Positions 9,081-17,744 are shown, counted from the stretch's first letter. The stretch: DNA of 64,000 nt from Fluviibacter sp039805725 (GCA_039805725.1 JBDLTT010000051.1:1-64000), one strand, 5' to 3'. Translations and numbers: made by a program. Notes: a model not told the origin generated them from the sequence alone.

Positions 9081-9641
9081 TTACTTCACGCGGGCGCGGT
9101 ACTCGTCGGACCGGGTGTCGATTTCGATCTTGTCACCGATTTCAACGAAGGCCGGTACCTGAAGTTCAAAGCTGGTCGGCTTGATGCGGGCCGGTTTCAT
9201 GACTTTGCCCGAGGTGTCGCCCTTGACGGCCGGCTCGGTGTATTCGACTTCACGCACCACCGCGGTCGGCAATTCCACCGAGATGGCTTTGCCGTTGTAG
9301 AACACGACCTCACAGGCCATGCCGTCGTCCAGATACTTCAGGGCGTCGGTCATGTTTTCGCCTTCGACTTCGTACTGGTTGTATTCGGCATCCATGAAAA
9401 CGTACATCGGGTCGGCGAAGTAGGAGTAGGTCACTTCCTTGCGCTCGAGCACGACGACCTCGAACTTTTCATCGGCCTTGTAGACAGCCTCGCTGCCGCT
9501 GCCGGTGAGCAGGTTCTTCATCTTCAGTTTCACGACCGCTGCGTTGCGGCCCGACTTGTTGTATTCGGCTTTCTGGACGACCAGCGGCTCGCTGCCGACC
9601 ATGATCACGTTACCAGCGCGCAGTTCCTGTGCTGTCTTCAT
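9081..9641 (-). CDS. efp: Translation elongation factor P (Arg32 type)
   Basis: EF-P enters the ribosomal E site and rescues ribosomes stalled on consecutive prolines. The 186 residues comprise the KOW-like N domain and two OB folds. The loop that reaches the peptidyl-transferase centre reads NKSGRNAAVV, so the tip residue is Arg32 rather than the lysine of the EpmA-modified class. Arg32 EF-P is activated by rhamnosylation by EarP, whose gene lies directly upstream on the same strand. That agrees with the tip sequence. An AGGAAAG ribosome site precedes the ATG, and 75 bases separate the two genes, so efp may also have its own promoter. The shared terminator follows. Confidence 0.97.
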   Translation of the reverse strand: MKTAQELRAGNVIMVGSEPLVVQKAEYNKSGRNAAVVKLKMKNLLTGSGSEAVYKADEKFEVVVLERKEVTYSYFADPMYVFMDAEYNQYEVEGENMTDALKYLDDGMACEVVFYNGKAISVELPTAVVREVEYTEPAVKGDTSGKVMKPARIKPTSFELQVPAFVEIGDKIEIDTRSDEYRARVK

Positions 9642-9716
9642 AATTCCGTACTTTCCTGATGGCGGGTGTCTATCGATTCGGCTGGCACCGGTGAGGATGC
9701 AAGACCGTAAAACCCG

Positions 9717-10778
9717 CTATTTTACCAGATCAGCGACAAAAGCCCGGAGCTGCGTGACCAGATCCGTCTGTTTCAGCAGGCTTTTGCGCCACTGTTGGGC
9801 GTTCTGTTGCAGGGCGGGCAGCATTTTCAGGATTTCTGGCCAGAGGGTGCCGCATAAGGCCGTATCGCCGCTGCCGTTCCAGGCCAGGATGAACCGCATG
9901 AAGCGCTCACGATCACCCGCTGAAAGAATTTGCGGATTGAGGTAACGCTTGTAGAATGCGCGCAATTTCTTGATGTGGGCCGCCTCACCCTGCGGGTAAA
10001 TCTGCCAGAACACCGGTTTGGCGGCCCATTGCGCCCGGACAAAGGAGTCTTCACCGCGCACGAAAAGGAGGTCCTGTGCCTGCAACACGGCATCGAATTC
10101 GGATTGCGGTACGAAGGGTAGATACTCGATGTGGCACCCTGCGGGTCGTTCAAGCTCGGGCGCAGCCAGCTGATCGGCCAGCGGGCAGGGTGCGACTGAA
10201 AGCACAACGTTATTCTGAACGCGAACCCAATCAGTCAGCGCCGGTTGTTCGTAACCGAAGAGAAAGATCCGAAGCGGCTGATTGATCTGTGTATTGCTAC
10301 ACGCACTTGGAGTGTCGTTGTCACGCAGCAAACCACCGCTTTCCGGCGTAAAGCCGGGAAAATAGAAATGCTTCGTCAACGGATAGCGGGGGTGCGGCGA
10401 GGGCAAACGGTGGTGGGCGCCAACCCAGTCTTCGGCGGAGAGATACTCCAGGTTGATCCAGGCCGGTGCTTTTTCTGCGGCGGCCCGCGCCGACATGGCC
10501 GCCACATAGGCGGCCGGTGGATCACAGGCAAAGGCCTCGATCACCACATCGGCTACGTCGGCAAGTTCGAATGAGCGTTCGTCCGCTGGCCACGGTCGGA
10601 TATGGATTGTGTCCTTCCGGGGCGACGGATCGATGAGCTTGTTCAATACATCCGGACGATCAATCCACAGAGTGACATCTTCGCTGCGCCGGTTCAGATC
10701 AGCAGCAAGCCGCCAGCAGACACCCGCGTCGCCGTAATTGTCGATGACACGACAGAAAATAGCCCAGCGCATGGACAA
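9717..10778 (-). CDS. earP: EF-P arginine rhamnosyltransferase EarP
   Basis: A GT-B fold glycosyltransferase that moves rhamnose from dTDP-L-rhamnose to Arg32 of EF-P. The 353-residue protein starts MSMRWAIFC and has the family block VIDNYGDAG with Asp13 and Asp17, the numbering of the key aspartates in characterised EarP, which supports this start. The RGEDSFVRAQWA motif (residues 241-252) contains the conserved glutamate (Glu243 here) of the sugar-nucleotide site. It lies 75 bases upstream of efp, the usual earP-efp pairing. The small DUF1289 gene starts just upstream on the same strand (18-base gap), so the three may form one transcript. dTDP-rhamnose synthesis genes are not in the window. 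Confidence 0.96.
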   Translation of the reverse strand: MSMRWAIFCRVIDNYGDAGVCWRLAADLNRRSEDVTLWIDRPDVLNKLIDPSPRKDTIHIRPWPADERSFELADVADVVIEAFACDPPAAYVAAMSARAAAEKAPAWINLEYLSAEDWVGAHHRLPSPHPRYPLTKHFYFPGFTPESGGLLRDNDTPSACSNTQINQPLRIFLFGYEQPALTDWVRVQNNVVLSVAPCPLADQLAAPELERPAGCHIEYLPFVPQSEFDAVLQAQDLLFVRGEDSFVRAQWAAKPVFWQIYPQGEAAHIKKLRAFYKRYLNPQILSAGDRERFMRFILAWNGSGDTALCGTLWPEILKMLPALQQNAQQWRKSLLKQTDLVTQLRAFVADLVK

Positions 10779-10796
10779 TGACCCGGGGTAGGCTGG

Positions 10797-10979
10797 TCAG
10801 ACGCCGGTGCGTGATTCGAGTTGCGCCATCACCGCGAGGCGCTCCTGCTCGGACATGCTCGACCAGCGCTGGATTTCTTCGAGCGAACGGAAACATCCGA
10901 TGCAATATCGGTTCTGCGCGTCCATACGACAGATGTTGACGCAGGGGGAAGAAACTTCGGGCTTGATACGGCAGGCCAT
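10797..10979 (-). CDS. DUF1289 domain protein
   Basis: A 60-residue protein with the DUF1289 cysteine pattern: Cys13, Cys17, Cys26 and Cys29 in SPCVNICRMD and YCIGCFRS, followed by the EIQRWSSMSEQER helix typical of the family. The cysteine spacing suggests a small metal or Fe-S site, but the function is unknown. It lies 18 bases upstream of earP on the same strand. Family members often sit next to unrelated housekeeping genes, so the pairing is weak evidence for a link with EF-P modification. Confidence 0.88.
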   Translation of the reverse strand: MACRIKPEVSSPCVNICRMDAQNRYCIGCFRSLEEIQRWSSMSEQERLAVMAQLESRTGV

Positions 10980-11103
10980 GGTGGGTTCCGGGTAAATTTG
11001 CAGCTATTTTAAGACTGAATCCGCTTTCGGGGTGAATGTGGCATAGTACGCAAAACAATCATCAGACTGAGTGCTGACAAGACATATAAGCAGGGGACAA
11101 GGC

Positions 11104-11559
11104 ATGGATTCACGCTATCTTGAAGATCTGAAAATGGGCGATGTGTTCATCTGCCCGGGCGTCACTATCACGGAATCGGAGATCATCTCTTTCGGCATGG
11201 CTTTTGATCCGCAACCATTTCATGTGAACGCGTTGTCGGCCTCGAACTCGATTTATGGCGGCCTGATCGCCAGCGGTTTTCATGTGATCTCACTAAGCTT
11301 CCGCCTGTTCATGCAACTGGGAATTTTTCACGAGTCAAGCATGGGCTCGCCCGGCATCGACGAAGTGCGCTGGACCATGCCGGTTCGCCCCGGAGACACA
11401 CTGCATTCGGAAGTGATTGTCGAGTCAGTTGCCTTGTCACGCTCCAAACCGGATCGCGGCGTGGCCAAGCTTAAGTTTCTGGTTGTTAACCAGCGTAGTG
11501 AAGAGGTCGCATCCTACTATCTGAACCTGATGCTCAAATCTCGGTCAGTGCTGGGCTGA
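11104..11559 (+). CDS. MaoC-like hotdog-fold dehydratase
   Basis: A 151-residue hotdog-fold protein of the MaoC family, which hydrates or dehydrates enoyl-thioesters. Seen are the entry strand (YLEDLKMGDVF), the central helix with AFDPQPFHVN in place of the classic Asp...His site of (R)-hydratases, and the GGLIASGFHVISLSFRL turn. The ATG at 11104 has AGGGGAC upstream and is preferred over the GTG at 11071. It is divergent from the DUF1289 gene and no pathway neighbours point to a substrate. Its TGA (11557-11559) directly abuts the stop codon of the convergent czcA-like gene with no base between. Confidence 0.85.
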   Translation: MDSRYLEDLKMGDVFICPGVTITESEIISFGMAFDPQPFHVNALSASNSIYGGLIASGFHVISLSFRLFMQLGIFHESSMGSPGIDEVRWTMPVRPGDTLHSEVIVESVALSRSKPDRGVAKLKFLVVNQRSEEVASYYLNLMLKSRSVLG

Positions 11560-14500
11560 TTAAACCGGTTTATCGCGCTTGACCAATCGCGAGAACAGGA
11601 CAGGCAAGAGGAAGAGCGTACAGATCGTGGCGGAGATGATGCCGCCCACAATCACGACTGCGAAGGGACGCTGCGTTTCCGAGCCGATGCCATGAGACAG
11701 GGCGGCCGGCAGTAAACCCAGGCCGGCCATCAAGGCGGTCATGATGATAGGGCGCATCCGCAGAACCGCGCCTTCGCGAACGGCCTGGTCGAAGGGTTTG
11801 CCATTGCGGAGCATTTCGACGATTTCTTCGACCATGATCACGCCATTCTGAATAGCGATGCCGGACACCGCGATAAATCCGACCGCCGCCGAAATAGATA
11901 GATGCAATCCGCTCACGGCCAGACCGAGCAAGCCGCCGATCAGTGTGGTGGGCGCCAGCGCGAGAATGATGGCGGCGATCTTGTAGGACCGGAACATCCA
12001 GAACAGCAGACCGAAAATAGCGATCAGGCTTGCCGGCACGATCACCTTGAGGCGCGCCATGGCGCGTTGCTGGTTTTCGAACTGTCCGCCCCAGGTCATG
12101 GTGTACCCGGGGGGTAGCGCGACCTCCCGTTTGACTTTGCGCTGCGCTTCCTTGATGAAGCTACCCATGTCACGGCCGGAGAGATTGGCCTTGACCGACA
12201 CAGCGCGCATGCCAGCCTCGCGCGATATCCGCGATGCTCCCTGTTTGACCTCGATGTTGGCGATTTCGCCGAGCGGGATCGTGTGAGTGCCATCACCCGG
12301 AAGTTCGATCGCCAGTGAGGAGATGTCGTTGATCGACGCCCGGTTGGCCTGAGACATCCGGACCGTGACGTCATAACGGCGATCACCGTCGTAGAAACCC
12401 GTCGCCTCGAAGCCGCCCATGGCCGTCTCGAAGGTGCGATTGAGATCAGCAATCGAGATGCCGAGTCGTGCCATTTTTTCCCGATTCGGGATCACCGAGA
12501 TTTCGGTTTGCCCCCCCACCTGGATGGCTGCCACTTCGACGGCGCCCTTGATACCGGCAATGAGGCCTGCAACGTGATCCGCTTTTTCCTGGAGGATATT
12601 GAGATCCGGGCCGAAGATCTTGATCGCAATTTCACCCTTGACGCCGGAGAGCGACTCTTCGACGTTGTCCTGGATGACCTGGGAGAAGTTGGTGGGCACA
12701 CCGGGCATGGCGTTGAGTCCGGCACTCATCTGTTCAACCAGCGCTTCTTTGGTGGCGTAACGCCACTCGTCGCGGGGCGCCAGATCGACCAGGATCTCGA
12801 TATTATTGGGACCCTTCGGATCGGTGCCTTCATCGGGACGACCTACGTGCGTGATGATCTTCCGGGTTTCGGGGAAACTGCTGATATAGGCACGGACAGT
12901 GCGTTCAACCTCCCGCGTTTGCTCGATGTGCGTTGCCGGCGGCAGCATGATGGTCAACCAGATATTGCCTTCATCGAGTTTGGGCAGGAATTCTGTGCCG
13001 ATCACCGGAATCATGAAAAGTGACGCAATGAGCGCACCCACCACCCGGAAATAGATCTTTTTGGGGGTTGCCAGAAACGCGGCCAACTTCTGCTTGTACT
13101 TCTCCTGCCAGCGGTGCATCCACTCGAGGTGCGGCTCCAGCAGTGGCCCTTTATCCACCATATAGGCGAGCAGGGTGGGCACATAGGTGAGCGTCAGGAG
13201 AATGGCGCCCAACAGGGCGCACGATAGCGTTAGCGCAACCGGCGAGAAAATTTTGCCCTCAACGCGCTGAAACGTGAAAATCGGGACAAAGGCCAGAATG
13301 ATGATGGCCTTGGAATAAAGAATGGGCGAGGCCAGTGTTGAGACTGTGCTCTTGAGCGCATTGAGACGCCAAACCGGGCGGTTGTGTCCCAGATGATCGA
13401 ACTCGGGCCCCGTCTGCAGCGTCATCTTGACCATGAGCGCTTCAACAACCACGACGGCGCTATCGATGATGATGCCGAAGTCGACGGCGCCCAGTGAGAT
13501 GAGGTTCGCCGAGACCTTGAACAGGTCCATCATGATGAAGACGAAAAGCAGCGTTAGTGGAATCAGACTCGCGACAATCAGGGACACCTTGAGATTGCGC
13601 AGGAAGACGACGAGAACGCCGATGACGAGCAGGGCGCCCAGGATGAGGTTGTGGCTGACGGTGTGAACGGTGTTGTTCACCAGTTCGGTTCGGTCATAGA
13701 GCGGTTTGATCGAAAAACCGGGCGGCATATGTTCCTGGCTGTTGAGCCAGTCGATTTTTTCCCGCACACCCTCAATGACGACCGCCGGGTTTTCACCGCG
13801 CAGCATCATGACGATGCCTTCAACCACGCCTTCGTGCTGCACCAGCGTGCCATTTTCGTCACGAACACCAATCGAGACGCTGCCTGTCTGCGGTGCGCTA
13901 CCAATGACGACCTCGGCAACATCTCTCACCAGAATGGCACGGCCGTTCTCCGAGCGGACGACAGTGAGCTGGATATCTTCAATGTTCCGGTAGATCCCGG
14001 TACTCCGTAACACGAGGCCTTCGCTACCGCGTCGCAGAATGCCACCGCCGGTACTGTCATTATTGGCACCGACCGCCTCTGCCAACTGATTGAGCGTGAC
14101 ACCGTAGCGTCGCATGGCGACCGGATCCGCGTTTACCTGGATCTCCTTGACCGTACCGCCGAAGCTGGTGACATCGGCGATGCCGGGCGCACGCCGGATC
14201 ACGGGTCGGACGACCCAATCCTGCACGACGCGAATTTCGTTGAGCGGTGTCCCTTCCGGGGCCTCGATGACATAGCGGAAAATCTCGCCAACGGCGGTAG
14301 TCAGCGGCGCAAGCGTCGGCGTGACACCGGGCGGCAAGGTGACGCCCTGCAGTTTTTCGAGTACCTGGCTACGGGCAAAGCGATCCTGCGTGCCGTCACT
14401 GAAGATCAGGGTAATCACCGAAAGACCGGTCATCGAGACGGAACGTTGTTGCGTGACGCGCGGCACGCCACTCATCTCCCGCTCGATCGGCAGCGTGACG

Positions 14501-14691
14501 CTGCGCTCGACTTCTTCGGGTGCCTTGCCCGGCACCTGGGTGATGACCTGCACCTGGACATCCTGGACATCCGGAAACGCTTCGATCGGCAAATCTTGCA
14601 GCGTGCGTATCCCCACGATACTCATGATGGCAAACGCCAGCAGAATAAACGCCCGCTGATTGACCGCGAAGTTGACGAGCTGGCGCAGCAT
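11560..14691 (-). CDS. Heavy-metal RND efflux pump, CzcA-like inner-membrane subunit
   Basis: A 1043-residue RND transporter of the heavy-metal (HME) group that exports divalent cations across the envelope using the proton gradient. TM1 is at about residues 12-30, the porter domain follows, then TM2-TM6 (about 345-490), the second porter domain and TM7-TM12. In TM4 the charged residues Asp404, Asp410 and Glu417 (DFGIIIDSAVVVVE) keep the spacing of the proton-relay triad in CzcA, pointing to Zn/Co/Cd/Ni rather than Cu/Ag; the Asn after the Glu is replaced by Ala. It is the last gene of a three-gene operon: its ATG shares one base with the stop of the membrane-fusion gene. No metal regulator gene is adjacent. 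Exact metal unknown. Confidence 0.92.
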   Translation of the reverse strand: MLRQLVNFAVNQRAFILLAFAIMSIVGIRTLQDLPIEAFPDVQDVQVQVITQVPGKAPEEVERSVTLPIEREMSGVPRVTQQRSVSMTGLSVITLIFSDGTQDRFARSQVLEKLQGVTLPPGVTPTLAPLTTAVGEIFRYVIEAPEGTPLNEIRVVQDWVVRPVIRRAPGIADVTSFGGTVKEIQVNADPVAMRRYGVTLNQLAEAVGANNDSTGGGILRRGSEGLVLRSTGIYRNIEDIQLTVVRSENGRAILVRDVAEVVIGSAPQTGSVSIGVRDENGTLVQHEGVVEGIVMMLRGENPAVVIEGVREKIDWLNSQEHMPPGFSIKPLYDRTELVNNTVHTVSHNLILGALLVIGVLVVFLRNLKVSLIVASLIPLTLLFVFIMMDLFKVSANLISLGAVDFGIIIDSAVVVVEALMVKMTLQTGPEFDHLGHNRPVWRLNALKSTVSTLASPILYSKAIIILAFVPIFTFQRVEGKIFSPVALTLSCALLGAILLTLTYVPTLLAYMVDKGPLLEPHLEWMHRWQEKYKQKLAAFLATPKKIYFRVVGALIASLFMIPVIGTEFLPKLDEGNIWLTIMLPPATHIEQTREVERTVRAYISSFPETRKIITHVGRPDEGTDPKGPNNIEILVDLAPRDEWRYATKEALVEQMSAGLNAMPGVPTNFSQVIQDNVEESLSGVKGEIAIKIFGPDLNILQEKADHVAGLIAGIKGAVEVAAIQVGGQTEISVIPNREKMARLGISIADLNRTFETAMGGFEATGFYDGDRRYDVTVRMSQANRASINDISSLAIELPGDGTHTIPLGEIANIEVKQGASRISREAGMRAVSVKANLSGRDMGSFIKEAQRKVKREVALPPGYTMTWGGQFENQQRAMARLKVIVPASLIAIFGLLFWMFRSYKIAAIILALAPTTLIGGLLGLAVSGLHLSISAAVGFIAVSGIAIQNGVIMVEEIVEMLRNGKPFDQAVREGAVLRMRPIIMTALMAGLGLLPAALSHGIGSETQRPFAVVIVGGIISATICTLFLLPVLFSRLVKRDKPV

Positions 14692-16037
14692 TACTTGGCG
14701 TTCTGGCTAAGTTCGGAGGAGAGAAGGAGAGCGCCAACCGTGACGACCTTGTCACCCGGTTTGATCTCCGAATCTGGTTTCAGCCAGATCCACTGGTGAT
14801 CCTGAAATGCCACGTCGACACGCTGACGGCGGAATATGCCGGGCTCTTTTTCGACGAACACGGTGGTGTAAATGCCAGTCGTGATCAGCGCCGAAATCGG
14901 AATACGGACTACCATCGCTGCATTCGGATCCAGCAGTTGTGCACGGCCGAACATTTCCGGCCGCAGTTTCATGTCCGGGTTATCGATCTCTGCACGAATC
15001 TGCACGCGGCGCATTTGTGGATCCAGCATCGGCGAGATGCGCGTGACTTCGGCTTTGAATGTCTGGCCGGGCAGGTTGTCGAAGCTGACCAGCATGGTGT
15101 CACCCACGACAATGCCCGCCGCGCTCTGTTCAGGCGCATCGACGACGACCCAGACGTGCGACAGATCAGAGATCACGGCAACGGGATCCGCCTGATCCGG
15201 TCGAACCTCCCGACCCGGGTTCACATTGATTTTGGCGACGACGCCGCCAATTGGTGCGCGTAGCGTCAGACGTTCGGAATCCGGAGCGGGCTGACCATAG
15301 GGCACCAGATTGGCGATCCGTAGATAGGCGCGCTTGGCTTCGGCATCGGCAATTTTGGAATCAGCCTCGGCGACCTCGTAGTCCCGACGGGCAATGGCTT
15401 CGCCGGCGAGTAATTCCTTGGCGCGCTGATAATGGGCCTTCTTGCGCTTCGCATCGGCATCGGCCTTATGCCAGTCGGTCAGGGCGGTGCCGTAATCGGG
15501 CGAATCAATGGTGACCAACGGATCACCGGCTTCTACCCGATCCCCGAGTTGCGCATATTGCTGAACGACCCGTCCGCTGAGCGATGGGTGGACCAGGGTC
15601 GTGCGCGAGTCATCCATTGAGACACGTGCCGGAATGGGCGAACCGACTGGTAAAGGCGTTTCGCTGACCGGCTCGGCACGAATAAAGGCAAGCTGTGGGG
15701 CACCATTCTTGAAGTGAATCTCGTCTTCCTTGACCTTGAATGTCGGCAGTTCAGGGCCTTCGCCGATGGAAAAGTAGAGCACCATGATCAGAAAAATCCC
15801 GAAAATGCCGGTGTACCAGACTTTGTCCTTGAACTCACGGGATTCCTGGTAACGCGTTTTCCAGAGAGGCAGATTCGCTGTCAGGTAAGTGATCGCCGTG
15901 ACCAGATACGGGTGATGACGCATTTTTTGCCAGAGACGCTGAAGACGACCGGATACCTCATCCGATTGCCAGACATCGATCAGGCCTGATTTAAAAAGCG
16001 CCAGGGCGCGCTGTAGACGTTGACGTGCGCGATTCAT
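14691..16037 (-). CDS. RND membrane-fusion protein, CzcB/CusB-like
   Basis: The periplasmic adaptor (448 residues) that joins the CzcA-like pump to the outer-membrane channel. A basic cytoplasmic stretch of about 70 residues, unusual in length, precedes a single TM anchor (about 72-93). Next come the lipoyl half-motif (SGRVVQQYAQLGDRVEAGDPLVTI), a coiled-coil hairpin (about 185-240), the second lipoyl half, a beta-barrel (VGDTMLVSFDNLPG) and the membrane-proximal domain (RPEMFGRAQLLD). No Cys or Met/His-rich N-terminal metal-binding stretch is seen. The ATG overlaps the stop of the channel gene by four bases (ATGA), indicating coupled translation. Confidence 0.9.
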   Translation of the reverse strand: MNRARQRLQRALALFKSGLIDVWQSDEVSGRLQRLWQKMRHHPYLVTAITYLTANLPLWKTRYQESREFKDKVWYTGIFGIFLIMVLYFSIGEGPELPTFKVKEDEIHFKNGAPQLAFIRAEPVSETPLPVGSPIPARVSMDDSRTTLVHPSLSGRVVQQYAQLGDRVEAGDPLVTIDSPDYGTALTDWHKADADAKRKKAHYQRAKELLAGEAIARRDYEVAEADSKIADAEAKRAYLRIANLVPYGQPAPDSERLTLRAPIGGVVAKINVNPGREVRPDQADPVAVISDLSHVWVVVDAPEQSAAGIVVGDTMLVSFDNLPGQTFKAEVTRISPMLDPQMRRVQIRAEIDNPDMKLRPEMFGRAQLLDPNAAMVVRIPISALITTGIYTTVFVEKEPGIFRRQRVDVAFQDHQWIWLKPDSEIKPGDKVVTVGALLLSSELSQNAK

Positions 16038-17440
16038 TGGGAAGCGGCTCCGGGAAGATCTGGCAACTGGTGATGACTGGCCGGCATGTTGACCGGGTTG
16101 AGCTGCTCGACGGGTGAATCATAGTGCGCGGGTTTCGCCAGTGTCACGGATTCCGTGAGTGACGACAGAATACGAATCGCCGACGAGGCTTTAGCAGCTT
16201 CGGCACGTGCCGTCACGGCCTCGATTTCAGCCTGGCGGACAGCCCGTTTGATATCCAGGTACTCGAAGGTGCTCATGGCGCCTCGACTATAGGCAACATC
16301 GGCCGCCTTGTCAGTGCGGCGGGTCGACTGCAGCGCCATTTCGTGCAGACTGCGCAGACGGTTGTTTGCCTCGTCCAGTTCACGGATTAACAGTTTGGCT
16401 TCGGTTCGCGCGTTGCGTTCCGTTTGCAGCATGGCAATTTCTGCCTGGGTCATTTCGGCCATGCTACGACGGATATCCCCTTCGAAGTTGTTGCCGGTAA
16501 ACAGCGGAATGGCAATGCCACCGCCAACCGAGTTCACGACCGTCGGATTGTTTCGTTCATATTGCAGACCCACCGTGAAGTCCCGGGTGCGTTGCGCCCG
16601 TGCCAGTTCGATCGCCTGTTTCGCTGCCGAAAGGCGGGCACGTGCCGCCTGCACATCCGGCCGTTTTTCGATGGAACCATCGAGCATTTTTTCCGCAGCC
16701 TCATGGTTCAGGCTGGGCGGCCAATCACCCCGTGTCGCCATCAGCTGATGCTGCATTTCGTTGCCCAACAGGCTCGACAACATGGCGCTGGCTCGAGAGC
16801 GATCGCGACGCGCCATCTGGGCTTCGGCGAGCAATCGGGCGCTATCGGCTTCAATGCGTCCCAGGTCAGCCCCCGAAAGATCGCCGGTTTTGAATCGGAG
16901 CCTGGCCTTTTCACTCACACGCTCGGCGTGGGCCAGATTCGCTTCGGCGATCTGGGTGCGCTGTTCCGCAACGCGGAGATCCAGCCAGGCAGAGAGCACC
17001 CGCATTTTTTCCTGGCGGATCGTTTCCTGTAGATCCCAGAGGGTGGCCTGATTCAGGTCGTTGGCTTTGGCCAGGCGCAGATCCCGCTTGTTGCCCCGTT
17101 CGAAGGGTTGATCAATCCGGACGATGGTGTCGAGCGAGTTTAATTTATTGCCATACTGATACTGTGAGTTATCGACCCCGCTGGCATTGACCGACATGAC
17201 GGCGTTGGGGCGCGCGCCCGCCGTGATGATGTCGGCACGTGCACCCTCGATCACGGCCTGCGCATTCTGGATCTGCGGGTTATGCCGCAACGCCAGATTT
17301 TCGGCCTCCAGATAACCGATACCGGCGGGTTGCGGTTCAGTATGCGCCGCCACTTGAACGGCGAGCAGGCACGCGAGCATACAGCCGACCAGATAGGGGC
17401 GGCAGACGTGTTGGCGGTGTCGGTAATTCCTTTGGTGCAT
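16034..17440 (-). CDS. Outer-membrane efflux channel, CzcC/TolC family
   Basis: First gene of the metal RND operon, a 468-residue TolC-family channel. A hydrophobic signal segment lies at about residues 17-32 (LVGCMLACLLAVQVAAH), and two OEP repeats follow with long Ala/Glu/Arg-rich coiled coils (about 120-215 and 330-410). The frame opens at the ATG at 17440; a later ATG at codon 21 would start right at the signal peptide. Neither has a clear Shine-Dalgarno, while an out-of-frame ATGATG at 17451-17454 does have AAGG, so the start is uncertain. A doubled CCTTAAGG palindrome lies 16-34 bases upstream and may control the operon. The order channel-adaptor-pump is the czcCBA order. Confidence 0.88.
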   Translation of the reverse strand: MHQRNYRHRQHVCRPYLVGCMLACLLAVQVAAHTEPQPAGIGYLEAENLALRHNPQIQNAQAVIEGARADIITAGARPNAVMSVNASGVDNSQYQYGNKLNSLDTIVRIDQPFERGNKRDLRLAKANDLNQATLWDLQETIRQEKMRVLSAWLDLRVAEQRTQIAEANLAHAERVSEKARLRFKTGDLSGADLGRIEADSARLLAEAQMARRDRSRASAMLSSLLGNEMQHQLMATRGDWPPSLNHEAAEKMLDGSIEKRPDVQAARARLSAAKQAIELARAQRTRDFTVGLQYERNNPTVVNSVGGGIAIPLFTGNNFEGDIRRSMAEMTQAEIAMLQTERNARTEAKLLIRELDEANNRLRSLHEMALQSTRRTDKAADVAYSRGAMSTFEYLDIKRAVRQAEIEAVTARAEAAKASSAIRILSSLTESVTLAKPAHYDSPVEQLNPVNMPASHHQLPDLPGAASQ

Positions 17441-17455
17441 TGCGCCGACATCATG

Positions 17456-17474
17456 CCTTAAGGAACCCTTAAGG
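17456..17474. repeat. Tandem CCTTAAGG palindromes upstream of czcCBA-like operon
   Basis: Two exact copies of the 8-base palindrome CCTTAAGG (17456-17463 and 17467-17474) with AAC between, that is an 11-base period of about one helical turn. They lie 16 bases before the operon start codon. That placing suits a dimeric regulator bound on one face of the helix. Role inferred. Confidence 0.6.
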
Positions 17475-17514
17475 TCTACTCGCGGCGCACCAAAGATCGG
17501 GGTCTAAAGCCCAT

Positions 17515-17539
17515 AAAAAAGGCAGAGAATTTCTCTGCC
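17515..17539 (-). terminator. Intrinsic terminator, minus strand (second after tRNA-Asn)
   Basis: A GGCAGAG / CTCTGCC stem with an AATTT loop, followed on the minus strand by six Ts. It lies between tRNA-Asn and the czcCBA-like operon and would stop read-through into the operon. Confidence 0.75.
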
Positions 17540-17575
17540 CGCATCGTTACGTGCAGAGACGTCATGATTGGCACT

Positions 17576-17619
17576 AAAAAACCGAAAGGCCCCGCAAGTC
17601 GTGAAACCTGCGAGGCCTT
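17576..17619 (-). terminator. Intrinsic terminator of tRNA-Asn
   Basis: On the minus strand a 13-bp stem (AAGGCCTCGCAGG with its partner, two G-T pairs) and an 8-base loop are followed by TTTCGGTTTTTT. It begins nine bases after the tRNA CCA end. Confidence 0.85.
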
Positions 17620-17627
17620 GATTGTTT

Positions 17628-17703
17628 TGGCTCCTCGACCTGGGCTCGAACCAGGGACCTACGGATTAACAGTCCGGCGCTCTACCGACTGAGCTATCGA
17701 GGA
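17628..17703 (-). tRNA. tRNA-Asn (GTT)
   Basis: A 76-base cloverleaf on the minus strand. The acceptor stem is TCCTCGA paired with TCGAGGA, the D-arm contains AGCTCAGTCGGTAGAGC, the anticodon loop CTGTTAA gives GTT (Asn), the T-arm contains GGTTCGAGCC, and CCA is encoded. It has its own consensus-like promoter and its own terminator, so it is a single-gene unit. Confidence 0.97.
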
Positions 17704-17715
17704 ATTGCGGAGCGA

Positions 17716-17744
17716 ATTATAGGGGAGCGATCCCTGCTTGGCAA
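17716..17744 (-). promoter_or_regulatory. tRNA-Asn promoter
   Basis: On the minus strand TTGCCA (17739-17744) and TATAAT (17716-17721) are separated by exactly 17 bases. The -10 box ends 12 bases before the mature tRNA 5' end. Confidence 0.85.
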
